Origin: Clostridiales bacterium
Lineage (GTDB): Bacteria > Bacillota > Clostridia > Peptostreptococcales > Acidaminobacteraceae
Assembly: GCA_016342415.1 (NCBI GenBank)
Contig: JAEIOD010000026.1
Span: 21,818 to 85,817 of the forward strand
Reading direction: 5' to 3'
DNA length: 64,000 bases
The translations under genes and the position numbers were made by a program. Position 1 is the first letter of the stretch; every line of letters starts with the position of its first letter. Below the pieces are notes generated by a model. It saw only the letters and a program-made list of their open reading frames with translations, ran no database searches and was not told the DNA's origin. Positions 48,195-56,805 of the stretch are shown piece after piece.

Positions 48195-49100
48195 CTAAAA
48201 TAATTCAATCATACTAATAACCGCTGGACCTAATACCACCATAAATATTGTTGGAAATATGAAAAATATTAAAGGAAACAAAATCTTAATTGGTGCTTTC
48301 ATTGCTTTTTCACGAGCAATTTGCTTTCGTTTCTCACGAAGTTGATCCCCTTCAATTCTTAAGATTTTACCCAAACTAACACCGAGTTCATCTGCTTGAA
48401 TAATGCTCGATAAAATCATAGATAAATCTTTGTTTCCAATACGTGCAGACATATTCTTTAAGGCTTCTTTCTTTTCAATACCCATTCTGATTTCTTTTAA
48501 GGTTTGTCCAAATTCATCTGAAAGCGGGCCAGAAATAGCACCTACAATTCTACCAATTGCACCATCAAGAGATAATCCCGCTTCAACAGAAACAGTAATC
48601 AAGTCAAGTGTATACGGTAAGGCTTTTACTATCTCTATTACACGTTTAGATATTTTCCTTGAAATATAAAACTTATACGATGCATTTACAATAAGCGCTG
48701 CCAATGATGCAAGAACAAATGCAATCCCGATATTATTACTAAATATCAACGACACTAAAGCCATTAAGGCAAATACTATAAAAGTAACTACAGCTTTTCT
48801 GGCCACCCACTTTTCTGGCGAAGTTTCTTTTAAAACACCAGCCTTTTCAAGCAATTGTTTATTTCGTTTTGATTTATAATTTGGAGATAATTTGATTAAA
48901 AAACTTCCTAGACTTTTAAAAATCAGTCCACTTACGGACTCACCATAATTCTCTTCCTGATTCGCCCAGGATTTGTCCATATTTTCAATTGCAGCCACAC
49001 GTTCAACCATTTCAATTTTATTTTTATTTATAGTTATTAAAATGAAGTACGTTAAAAGCATTACTGTAATAAAAACAAATGTAATTGTTAAATATAACAT
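48195..49100 (-). CDS. tadC: Tad pilus inner-membrane platform protein TadC
   Basis: The 301-residue membrane protein has an N-terminal helix, a T2SF domain (RVIEIVKALPYTLDLITVSV, then EAGLSLDGAIGRIVGAISGP) and a C-terminal helix pair. With TadB it forms the assembly platform of the pilus, next to the CpaF motor. It follows tadB by 11 bases. Confidence 0.88.
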   Translation of the reverse strand: MLYLTITFVFITVMLLTYFILITINKNKIEMVERVAAIENMDKSWANQEENYGESVSGLIFKSLGSFLIKLSPNYKSKRNKQLLEKAGVLKETSPEKWVARKAVVTFIVFALMALVSLIFSNNIGIAFVLASLAALIVNASYKFYISRKISKRVIEIVKALPYTLDLITVSVEAGLSLDGAIGRIVGAISGPLSDEFGQTLKEIRMGIEKKEALKNMSARIGNKDLSMILSSIIQADELGVSLGKILRIEGDQLREKRKQIAREKAMKAPIKILFPLIFFIFPTIFMVVLGPAVISMIELF

Positions 49101-49111
49101 TCTATCACTCC

Positions 49112-50059
49112 CTATACTTCAATCTTAATGATCTTTCTAATAAACATAACTCCGATAAACTCACTAACAAATGAGATGGCGAGTATTGTATAACCAAGTT
49201 TTGTTGTAAACAATAACATGATATATTCCTTGTTAAAGAAATAAATAACTGCAGCCAAGAAAAATGGTATCATCATAACAATAAATCCTGACATTTTACC
49301 TTGAGCTGTCAATGTTTTCATTTCATTTTTAATCTTCTGCCTTTCACGAATAGTCGATGATATATTTTCCAAGATTTCAGATAAATTACCACCAATATCC
49401 TTCTGAATCATAATTGCGTTAACCACAAGTTTCATATCACCAGAGTTAACTCTTATCAACATATTTTCGAAAGCTACTTCTATAGGAATACCAAAATTCA
49501 GTTCTTTTAAAAGAATCTTAAATTCATCAGAAAAGGTACCTTGTGTTTCTCTTGCTGCAATACCAACAGCTTGCATAAAAGAATGTCCCGCTTTTAGAGC
49601 ATTGGAAATTAAGATCAAACCACCGTTAAGTTGTTCATTAAAATCATCTAATCTTCTTTTTATCCTTTTATTAATAAATATTTTAGGACTGTTCCAAACA
49701 GCCAATGAAACAACTGCCGTTATAAGAACATCCTGACGTAATACATAAACCAAAAATCCAAGTGCTATAGAAAACAGTAATCTATAAATAAACAGTTCTT
49801 CTGCTGTTATGAGTAAATTTGCACTGATCAACTTTTCATCCATTTTATTATTTTTCCGTTTTGGAATCAATTTGGATAGACCGTAAAATACAGTTTTCCG
49901 TTTCTTAACAGTCATTTTTTTATCTTCTACAATTTGCGTCGCAGGATCTAAATCCTCAAGTCTCTCTATAAATCTTTCCTTTACAAATAATACTTCAAAA
50001 ATCCAAAAGAAGACAACTAATACGGTAAAAAATATGAGTGTAGTAGCAATAAATAACAT
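49112..50059 (-). CDS. tadB: Tad pilus inner-membrane platform protein TadB
   Basis: The 315-residue protein has an N-terminal helix, a cytoplasmic segment and the T2SF domain (LISNALKAGHSFMQAVGIAA, then FGIPIEVAFENMLIRVNSGD), and two C-terminal helices. It partners TadC. Short gap to cpaF (11 bases) points to one operon. Confidence 0.88.
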   Translation of the reverse strand: MLFIATTLIFFTVLVVFFWIFEVLFVKERFIERLEDLDPATQIVEDKKMTVKKRKTVFYGLSKLIPKRKNNKMDEKLISANLLITAEELFIYRLLFSIALGFLVYVLRQDVLITAVVSLAVWNSPKIFINKRIKRRLDDFNEQLNGGLILISNALKAGHSFMQAVGIAARETQGTFSDEFKILLKELNFGIPIEVAFENMLIRVNSGDMKLVVNAIMIQKDIGGNLSEILENISSTIRERQKIKNEMKTLTAQGKMSGFIVMMIPFFLAAVIYFFNKEYIMLLFTTKLGYTILAISFVSEFIGVMFIRKIIKIEV

Positions 50060-50070
50060 ATCCTCACCCC

Positions 50071-51399
50071 TTATTGGAAGATACTTTGAGGTAACTCTAT
50101 ACCATGATTTCTTAGTTGTTTTAAGAATCTTGGTATAATACCCGTAAATTCAAATTCACCTATGACTTTTCCTTTGCTATCAATACCCCTTTGATTAAAC
50201 TTAAATATGTCTTGAAGGATAATGACATCACCTTCCATACCAAGAACTTCAGTAATATAGGTGATTTTCCTAGAACCATCTTGCAATCTTGATTGTTGAA
50301 CAATCAAATCTACAGCAGAAGACACCTGGTCTCTAACAGCTCTAATCGGCAAGTTCATACCAGACATCAATACCATGGTTTCCAATCTTGATAACATGTC
50401 TCGAGGTGAATTGGCATGAGCAGTTGTTAATGAACCATCATGACCTGTATTCATAGCTTGAAGCATATCAAGCGCCTCACCAGATCTAACCTCACCAACA
50501 ACAATTCTATCCGGTCTCATTCTTAAACTGTTTTTAACCAAATCACGGATCGCAACTTCGCCTTTCCCCTCAATATTGGGTGGTCTGGTTTCTAGTCTAA
50601 CAACATGCGTTTGTATCATTTGGAGCTCCGCAGCATCCTCAATGGTTACAATTCTTTCATCTTCAGGAATAAAAGATGACAAAACATTTAACGTCGTTGT
50701 TTTACCTGAACCTGTACCACCTGAAACAATTATATTTAATCGTCCTTCTACACAGGCTCTTAGAAGCTCCGCCATCTTGGAATTAAGCGTTCCAAATCCA
50801 ACAAGGTCGTCTACCAAGAACGGATCTTCGGCAAACTTTCTTATCGTAAGGGACGGACCATCAATAGCCAGTGGTGGAATAATCGCATTAACACGCGATC
50901 CATTTTTAAGTCTTGCATCCACCATTGGCGAGCTCTCATCAATACGTCTACCGATAGCACCAACAATCTTCTTAATAACGTGAAGCACATGGTTATTATC
51001 TTTAAACACAGCATTCGCCAAAGTCAATTTACCATTTTTCTCTACAAATATCTGTTTTGGTCCATTGACCATAATCTCTGTTACATCAGAGTCATTTAAA
51101 AATGAAGTAATTGGACCAAATCCAATAATCTCATTTAAAAGCTCTTCTTGAACCTTTTTCTTCTGTGCACTGGTAAGATTAAGAGATTCCTTCTCGATAT
51201 TCTTGGCGATAATCATTTGAATTTCAGCTTTTAACTCTTCATTGTCTTCTGAAATCTCTGTAAAATCTATATCCAAATCACCAATAACTTTGTTCTGTAT
51301 TTTAGTCTTCAGCTCTGAAAATGGATCTTTTGCCGTTACAGAAAACTTCCCTGTTTTTGGTGTTGTACTAGCTTGCTCTAATCGTTGTTTTAAAGACAT
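50071..51399 (-). CDS. cpaF: Tad pilus assembly ATPase CpaF/TadA
   Basis: The 442-residue secretion ATPase of the GspE/VirB11 type powers pilus extension. It has Walker A (VSGGTGSGKTTTLNVLSSFI), an Asp box and Walker B (MRPDRIVVGEVRSGEALDML), and the His box with TTAHANSPRD. The N-terminal part (residues 1-80) is a helical extension typical of TadA. AGAGGTG precedes the start. Confidence 0.93.
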   Translation of the reverse strand: MSLKQRLEQASTTPKTGKFSVTAKDPFSELKTKIQNKVIGDLDIDFTEISEDNEELKAEIQMIIAKNIEKESLNLTSAQKKKVQEELLNEIIGFGPITSFLNDSDVTEIMVNGPKQIFVEKNGKLTLANAVFKDNNHVLHVIKKIVGAIGRRIDESSPMVDARLKNGSRVNAIIPPLAIDGPSLTIRKFAEDPFLVDDLVGFGTLNSKMAELLRACVEGRLNIIVSGGTGSGKTTTLNVLSSFIPEDERIVTIEDAAELQMIQTHVVRLETRPPNIEGKGEVAIRDLVKNSLRMRPDRIVVGEVRSGEALDMLQAMNTGHDGSLTTAHANSPRDMLSRLETMVLMSGMNLPIRAVRDQVSSAVDLIVQQSRLQDGSRKITYITEVLGMEGDVIILQDIFKFNQRGIDSKGKVIGEFEFTGIIPRFLKQLRNHGIELPQSIFQ

Positions 51400-51408
51400 A
51401 ATACACCT

Positions 51409-52545
51409 CTATAATTCTTTGCATAGTTTTAACAGTGTTTTATAAAATCTAGACATCTTTCCTTTAGAATCAAGAGCCAACGCTTGACCTCTATTGACTG
51501 AAAATCTAATCGGTTTCAATTCCTCTTGTATATAATAACTTACTTTTCGATCAAATACTTTTTCAATATCTTTCTTGGAAATACCAAATTTTTCACTTGT
51601 TAGATTGATGATGATTTCTACTTTATCATCCTCATAATTCAATGATTTCATAACACCCAATCCAAGTTTTGAATTCTTGATAGACGTCATTTCCATTGAA
51701 GATATAAAAAATATCTTGTCTGATGAATCCAGAGCAAATAATGTATGCTCATGGAAATTAACACCTGTATCAATCACTATATAATCATAATGTTGCTTTG
51801 CTGTAGAAATGATTCTATTGACAATATCCTTTGAAACGTAGTCTGCTCCCTCAGGACTAAGAGGTGCATACAGAACATCTAAGTTCTTACAATAGTTATA
51901 AAAATAATTTTTCATCGCTTCATAAGAATCCGTCATGTCATCATCCACCAAATCCAAGACATTTTTTTCAGTATGTTTATTGGTTAATAATGAAATATCG
52001 CCAAAGTGCAAATCCAAATCTATTAATAACACTTTATGATTTAATTTTTCCGCCATGATCACACTCGTATTTAACGCAATGACCGATTTCCCTACACCAC
52101 CCTTAAAGCTATAAAAACTTAAAATCTTAGCATCTTTCAAATCTTCTTTAGGTTGACTCTTCTTTCTGTTCATACCTTTAGAATGTGTTTTTTTAATAAG
52201 TTCTGAGACTTCTTCATGATTGATCGGTTTTAAAATATAACCCTTTGCACCAGCTTCCATGGCCGTTCTCAAATATTCTGTGTCATTTTGGACCGACATG
52301 ATAATAACATTGGCATCAGGATAAGTTCTCATGATTTCTTCAGTGGCTTCCAAACCATTCATTTTAGGCATATTAATATCCATCAAAATCACATCTGGAT
52401 TTAATTTTCTACACAGCTTTAAAACTTCTTCTCCATCACCAGCTTCACCAACAACTTCAAACTCATCATCTTCTAGAGTTAATACCTGTTTTAAAAGGCT
52501 TCTTGTTTCTTCTATATCATCTGCAATTAAAATTCTAATACTCAT
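51409..52545 (-). CDS. cpaE: Tad pilus CpaE/TadZ: receiver domain fused to MinD-like ATPase
   Basis: Residues 1-120 are a response-regulator receiver domain with the acidic pocket (ILIADD), the phospho-acceptor D56 (VILMDINMPKMNG) and the conserved lysine (YILKPI). A MinD-like ATPase follows (FYSFKGGVGKSVIALNTSVI, a deviant Walker A). CpaE/TadZ normally places the pilus machine at a cell pole. The receiver is complete, unlike the degenerate receivers common in TadZ. 378 residues. Confidence 0.9.
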   Translation of the reverse strand: MSIRILIADDIEETRSLLKQVLTLEDDEFEVVGEAGDGEEVLKLCRKLNPDVILMDINMPKMNGLEATEEIMRTYPDANVIIMSVQNDTEYLRTAMEAGAKGYILKPINHEEVSELIKKTHSKGMNRKKSQPKEDLKDAKILSFYSFKGGVGKSVIALNTSVIMAEKLNHKVLLIDLDLHFGDISLLTNKHTEKNVLDLVDDDMTDSYEAMKNYFYNYCKNLDVLYAPLSPEGADYVSKDIVNRIISTAKQHYDYIVIDTGVNFHEHTLFALDSSDKIFFISSMEMTSIKNSKLGLGVMKSLNYEDDKVEIIINLTSEKFGISKKDIEKVFDRKVSYYIQEELKPIRFSVNRGQALALDSKGKMSRFYKTLLKLCKEL

Positions 52546-52555
52546 TTATCTCACC

Positions 52556-53566
52556 TCAATTATCAAGAACCGGTACTTTCAACCCCATACCAGCAGAAAT
52601 AACATTTTCATCTGAAATATTATTAACCTGTTGTAGTAACAAATAATTTTCTTCTGTACCATAGAACAATAAACTAATTTCTCTTAGGGTATCTCCAAAT
52701 TCTACTGTGTAATAAATATATTTATCATAAGTCACTTCATTTGGATCTATATATACTTCACCTACTGAATTCACTTCATAGTTAGGGAACATATCCTTTA
52801 GTCTATCAAAGTCATCTAAGAGTAACTCTTGCCATATCACACCATTAGTCGCATAAACATAGTCACCTTCAATTGGTCTTAAAACCAAGTCTATCATACC
52901 AATATCTTTTGCTAGTATTAATCGTTCTACTTCAAAAACCGGTACTGATAAAGTGGCAATATAAAATTTTTGACTCAAATCATCCGAAGAAGATTCGACA
53001 TCTTCTAAAGTTGTTTCGACTTCAGATGTAAGATCTTGATCTATTGCCAACACTTCTACATTTTGAAGTAAAATTTTTACAATATCAGGTCTCAGAACCA
53101 CTGAGTTCTCAGTAAGTTGTGGCAGGTAGACAACAATATCTACATAGTCTCCTGGTTTTACTAGATTAGCAACACCTGAATTACCACTGATACCAACAGA
53201 AACAGCTCTCATATTGCCGCTTATTTTCAAGCTGAGCTCTTCTTCTAATGAAATATTCAAGTTATCTTTATGAAACTGTGAATCTTCATATATCTTTGTT
53301 TTAACATACTTGCCAAGCAAATCCGTAAAATCATTATAAAATTTCTCGGATGTCGGTTCAAATGTCACTTCAACCTCTTTGATCATATCTTCTTCAATTT
53401 TCACTCTTGCTGGAATATCTTGTGCCGCAACCAAAATTATGTATGTTTTTGCCTCTTCTACTTTTGGTGTTTCATCAAGACTTCTCAGATATACATAAAC
53501 ACCTGCTGAGGAAATAAGAGCAAAGATGATTGCTAATATAAATAATCTTCTTCTTAATTTTTTCAT
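52556..53566 (-). CDS. cpaB: Tad pilus CpaB/RcpC-like protein with LysM tail
   Basis: The 336-residue protein has an N-terminal membrane anchor (LFILAIIFALISSAGVYVYL), an SAF domain (VAAQDIPARVKIEEDMIKEV), a central domain with GNSGVANLVKPGDYVDIVVY, and at the C-terminus (about residues 284-334) a LysM-like repeat (YYTVEFGDTLREISLLFYGT). LysM binds peptidoglycan or chitin. The tail is not part of the usual CpaB layout and fits anchoring the pilus to a thick wall. Confidence 0.82.
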   Translation of the reverse strand: MKKLRRRLFILAIIFALISSAGVYVYLRSLDETPKVEEAKTYIILVAAQDIPARVKIEEDMIKEVEVTFEPTSEKFYNDFTDLLGKYVKTKIYEDSQFHKDNLNISLEEELSLKISGNMRAVSVGISGNSGVANLVKPGDYVDIVVYLPQLTENSVVLRPDIVKILLQNVEVLAIDQDLTSEVETTLEDVESSSDDLSQKFYIATLSVPVFEVERLILAKDIGMIDLVLRPIEGDYVYATNGVIWQELLLDDFDRLKDMFPNYEVNSVGEVYIDPNEVTYDKYIYYTVEFGDTLREISLLFYGTEENYLLLQQVNNISDENVISAGMGLKVPVLDN

Positions 53567-53575
53567 TTCACACCT

Positions 53576-54472
53576 CTAATCAACCAATTTCATGCCGTAT
53601 ACACCTGTACTCTCAAGTGTAGGATCAATATTACCATTTGTTACATATTCAATAAATCTGCCATGAATCTCAGCTTTGCCTTGAATTTTGTAAGCGTTTT
53701 CTACAAAAAACTGTGCAAAACCAACAACTTCAACTGCTGTTCTTCCACTGACTTCAAGAGATTCAAATATAGGAACAGTCCATACTCTGTCTGAGTCTCT
53801 GGAGTAATCGTCAAAGCTTTCATCTATGTTGTTAATATAATACGATAATGAGTTTACCATACCTGCCATGTTTCCAGGTTCAGTCAAAACTGTATCACCA
53901 ACATTCAATTCACCATCGTATCCATACAACGCATTATTAAGTAATACACAAGCGCCACTGCCACCAAGTGCCAGTGCACCATAGTTGCCATGGTAACCAT
54001 CACCACCGCCAACTTTTAATGCAACTTCATCACCATATTGAAAATCATATTTTTCAACACCAAAAGGTCTGATTCCCCCTTTCGCTGAACTTGCAGGTCC
54101 TAAGACTACTTTTCCATTTCCCGTTACTTCAGATGTCTCAATCCCAATCATCTGTGCAAAGTAATGAGAAACCTTTATTGTACTATCTATTTCTGCACTC
54201 AAACCATTAGATGCAATCGTAATTTGAACATCGTCCAATGCAATTCCATTTTCGACTAAATAGGTCTCCATAACAGTTCGTGCTTTAGTTTTATCATCTG
54301 GAAGTTCCTGAGCACCAGCCAATAATGCAGCATCAATGGCATTTGTTAATTCAACTTTTTGTGCAAATACAACTCCCATATCTATAACCAAAGCCATTAT
54401 GCCCATTAGTGCTAAAAATACTAGCGATACTAGAATGGTCACATTGCCTTTTTCACCTCTGATAATATTCAA
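53576..54472 (-). CDS. TadG-like Tad-domain protein, copy 2
   Basis: About 298 residues with the N-terminal Tad membrane segment (KGNVTILVSLVFLALMGIMA) and an extracellular region that ends GVYGMKLVD. It is a collinear paralogue of the upstream gene (54482-55378), alike over the whole length, for example DELV-like GDGYHGNYGALALGGSGAC against GDGYHGNYGAVALGGTGTS. Start is TTG (54472; 54475 also TTG) after AGAGGTG. It has no von Willebrand domain, unlike many TadG. A minor pilin or adhesin is plausible. Confidence 0.75.
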   Translation of the reverse strand: MNIIRGEKGNVTILVSLVFLALMGIMALVIDMGVVFAQKVELTNAIDAALLAGAQELPDDKTKARTVMETYLVENGIALDDVQITIASNGLSAEIDSTIKVSHYFAQMIGIETSEVTGNGKVVLGPASSAKGGIRPFGVEKYDFQYGDEVALKVGGGDGYHGNYGALALGGSGACVLLNNALYGYDGELNVGDTVLTEPGNMAGMVNSLSYYINNIDESFDDYSRDSDRVWTVPIFESLEVSGRTAVEVVGFAQFFVENAYKIQGKAEIHGRFIEYVTNGNIDPTLESTGVYGMKLVD

Positions 54473-54481
54473 CAAACACCT

Positions 54482-55378
54482 CTAATCTACTAGTTTCATA
54501 GCATATACCCCGGTATCCTCTACAGTTTCGCCAATTTCCCCACTGGTTACAAACTGAACAAATTTTGCGCTAATTACGGCCTGACCTTGAATTTTCGATA
54601 CTTGATGTACATAAACTTGAGCAAATCCAATGACTTCTACCGAATCTCTACCATCTAATAACAATGTCTCTACTAAAGGAATAGTCCACAATTTGTCTGA
54701 ACTGTCGTCATACGTTTCAAAAGTATCATTGATGCTATCAATATAAAACTTTAATTCATTCACAACATTGGCCATATTACCTGGTTCGGTCTCAACAAAA
54801 TCACCGATCGACACTGAACCTGCAAAACCAAACAAAGCATTTTCTAATAATAATGACGTACCTGTACCCCCAAGGGCTACCGCACCGTAATTTCCATGAT
54901 AACCATCACCAGCACCGACTTTTAAGGTCACTTCATCACCAAACGCATAAGGAAATTTCTCAACCGCAAAAGGCCTTAATCCGCCCGTTGCCGAACTCGC
55001 AGCACCTAATATAATTTTAGTGTTTTCAGTAATTTCCGATGACTCAAATCCTATCAGTTTAGCAAAATAATGCTCCACATTTTTTGTACCGACAATTTCA
55101 GCACTCATACCATCGTAACCAATGGTGATCGAAACATCTTCTAACGATACCTCATTTATTATTAGGTACTCTTCCATAACCTGTCTTGCTTTGATCCTAT
55201 CATCAGGTAGTTCTTGCCCACCTGCAAGTATTGCAGCATCAATAGCATTGACTAACTTCACTTTCTCAGTATAAACTACTCCCATATCGATAACCAAAGC
55301 CATAACACCCATTAAAGCCAATAATACAACGGTTACCAGAATCGTTACATTACCTTTCTCTCCTCTAAAAAAACTCAT
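54482..55378 (-). CDS. TadG-like Tad-domain protein, copy 1
   Basis: This 298-residue protein has a short cytoplasmic head, the Tad helix (KGNVTILVTVVLLALMGVMA) and a conserved extracellular domain with GDGYHGNYGAVALGGTGTSL and the end GVYAMKLVD. Such proteins in tad loci act as minor pilins or surface proteins. It follows tadE by nine bases and precedes its duplicate by six, with the same AGAGGTG ribosome-site pattern. Confidence 0.78.
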   Translation of the reverse strand: MSFFRGEKGNVTILVTVVLLALMGVMALVIDMGVVYTEKVKLVNAIDAAILAGGQELPDDRIKARQVMEEYLIINEVSLEDVSITIGYDGMSAEIVGTKNVEHYFAKLIGFESSEITENTKIILGAASSATGGLRPFAVEKFPYAFGDEVTLKVGAGDGYHGNYGAVALGGTGTSLLLENALFGFAGSVSIGDFVETEPGNMANVVNELKFYIDSINDTFETYDDSSDKLWTIPLVETLLLDGRDSVEVIGFAQVYVHQVSKIQGQAVISAKFVQFVTSGEIGETVEDTGVYAMKLVD

Positions 55379-55387
55379 TTCACACCT

Positions 55388-55768
55388 CTATTCCACTCTC
55401 ATAACGGTCTCAGCCTCTAAGTCAATGAACGGACTTAAAACAGATGAAACAATAGGGGTTATTAGCACATAATCATAATTGACCTGTACCCGTATCATGT
55501 CACCTCTGCTTCTGTTAGCAGGGGTAATTGTCACACTTAATTTTGCAGGGTCCAGGGCCACAGAAGTATCAACTACTCGAGTGACAACAGCTGCATCGTT
55601 ACTACCTAAAGCACCTAACCTAGCACCCTCTCGTGATGCATTTGAAATGGTAATATAAGCATTAAACATAAATCCGAACTCTATAATTGCCATTAATATT
55701 AAAATAACTAAAGGGACAACCAGTGCAAATTCAACCAAGGATTGTCCTTTTTCATTTCTTCTTTTCAT
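55388..55768 (-). CDS. tadE: TadE-like pseudopilin
   Basis: The 126-residue protein has EKGQSLVEFALVVPLVILIL, a TadE prepilin-type segment with glutamate at the fifth position after the cleavage glycine, then NASREGARLGALGSND. After cutting by the prepilin peptidase it would sit in the membrane or at the pilus base. AAAGG upstream. Confidence 0.88.
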   Translation of the reverse strand: MKRRNEKGQSLVEFALVVPLVILILMAIIEFGFMFNAYITISNASREGARLGALGSNDAAVVTRVVDTSVALDPAKLSVTITPANRSRGDMIRVQVNYDYVLITPIVSSVLSPFIDLEAETVMRVE

Positions 55769-55787
55769 TACATCACAACCTTTAAAG

Positions 55788-55828
55788 TAAAAAATGCTCC
55801 AACCATCCTAAAATGATTAGAGCATTTA
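55788..55828 (-). terminator. Terminator or attenuator between flp and tadE
   Basis: Minus strand AAATGCTC, an inner TAATCAT paired with ATGGTTG, GAGCATTT and four T residues: a stem of about 15 pairs. It lies 10 bases after the Flp stop. Most transcripts would end here, giving much more pilin than machine components, the usual arrangement. Confidence 0.88.
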
Positions 55829-55837
55829 GCATGTATA

Positions 55838-56011
55838 CTATAATGCGTCAACAATTTGTTGGAACTGATTAGCAATTGCTGGTCCTAATAAAGCCAATAC
55901 TGCAATTACAATAATTACTACCAAGCCAATGATTAAAGCATACTCAACCATACCTTGACCTTCTTCTTCTTTAACTAAACCTAATAAATAACTGTACATC
56001 ATCATCAACAT
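55838..56011 (-). CDS. flp: Flp-type pilin
   Basis: The 57-residue preprotein begins MLMMMYSYLLGLVKEEEGQG. It is too short to be found by ordinary length limits. The prepilin site is G18-Q19 with E23-Y24 (EEEG|QGMVEY), followed by a hydrophobic helix and a short tail ending QQIVDAL. AGGAGG lies seven bases before the ATG. It is the major subunit of the Tad pilus, transcribed from the region downstream of the DegU-like gene and followed by a strong hairpin. Confidence 0.93.
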   Translation of the reverse strand: MLMMMYSYLLGLVKEEEGQGMVEYALIIGLVVIIVIAVLALLGPAIANQFQQIVDAL

Positions 56012-56086
56012 AACAAATCCTCCTTATATAAAACCATCCATCACATGTTGTTGTTTCTGTTTATAGTGTAATAATAGACCATTTAA

Positions 56087-56133
56087 GGACCTTAAAACAG
56101 ATTCATGGGTCCTTTAATTGAAGTCTTTGGTCC
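56087..56133 (-). promoter_or_regulatory. Array of GGACC motifs upstream of flp
   Basis: Three GGACC/GGTCC motifs lie at 56087-56091, 56108-56112 and 56129-56133, with centres exactly 21 bp apart (two helical turns). The nearest -10 candidates downstream are TATTAT (56071-56076) and TATAAA (56060-56065), with no good -35, as for an activator-dependent promoter. I infer an operator, possibly for the adjacent DegU-like regulator. No binding data. Confidence 0.5.
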
Positions 56134-56135
56134 AT

Positions 56136-56157
56136 AAAAAAAGGGACCTTAGTCCCG
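56136..56157 (-). terminator. Terminator after the response-regulator gene
   Basis: Minus strand GGGAC-TAAG-GTCCC followed by seven T residues. The stop codon TAA lies in its loop. It separates degU-like from flp. Confidence 0.85.
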
Positions 56158-56805
56158 ATTGTAATGTGATTCTATATCATTAGTCACTGCAAGTACCGCT
56201 GCATGTACACGATCCTTGACCTCCAATTTTTTAAATATCCTTGTTAAGTTGTTTTTAATCGTCTTTTCGGATAAAAACAGTTCTCCGGCTATTTCTCTAT
56301 TGGAATACCCTTTGGAGATCCAATAGGTGATTTCCAACTCCCTTTTAGACAATTCATCAAAAATGGATTCCTTATTTTGATGATTGTATTTATTGAACAT
56401 CAAACCCATCAAAGACTTATCAAGATATTTCTTGCCTTGATAAACCGTATTAATGGCTTCAACAATCTCTGCAGTTGTTGATTCTTTCACAACATAACCA
56501 TCAGCGCCAGCTTCAATTGCCGCATTGATTATATCCGCACCTCTTTCGATAGTGAGAATGATAACCTTTATTTCTAAATTTTCATCTCTTAGAAACTTTA
56601 AAATTTCAAGACCACTATGACCAGGCATACTCATGTCCAATAGTAGAACATCGGGTTTTAAAATTTTCACTTGATTGATAACATCATTCCCGTCAACGGA
56701 TTCTGCAACCACCTTGATGTTGTCCTCAAATTCCAATACACGTTTAATACCTTCTCTGATGATCTCATAGTCATCCGCAATCATAATTCGTATGAAATTA
56801 GTCAT
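56149..56805 (-). CDS. DegU-like response regulator (LuxR/NarL type)
   Basis: The 218-residue protein has a receiver domain (IRIMIADDYEIIREGIKRVL, phospho-acceptor in VLLLDMSMPGHSG) and a LuxR-type helix-turn-helix (SKGYSNREIAGELFLSEKTI). DegU in Bacillus controls motility and exoenzymes. It overlaps the kinase gene by eight bases. Being directly upstream of the Flp pilin suggests control of pilus genes, which is inference. Confidence 0.9.
   Translation of the reverse strand: MTNFIRIMIADDYEIIREGIKRVLEFEDNIKVVAESVDGNDVINQVKILKPDVLLLDMSMPGHSGLEILKFLRDENLEIKVIILTIERGADIINAAIEAGADGYVVKESTTAEIVEAINTVYQGKKYLDKSLMGLMFNKYNHQNKESIFDELSKRELEITYWISKGYSNREIAGELFLSEKTIKNNLTRIFKKLEVKDRVHAAVLAVTNDIESHYNRD

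Noticed and set aside
56149..56160. The GGGACC at 56143-56148 as a fourth member of the operator array
   Set aside because: Its spacing to the neighbour is 15, not 21, and it forms the stem of the terminator.
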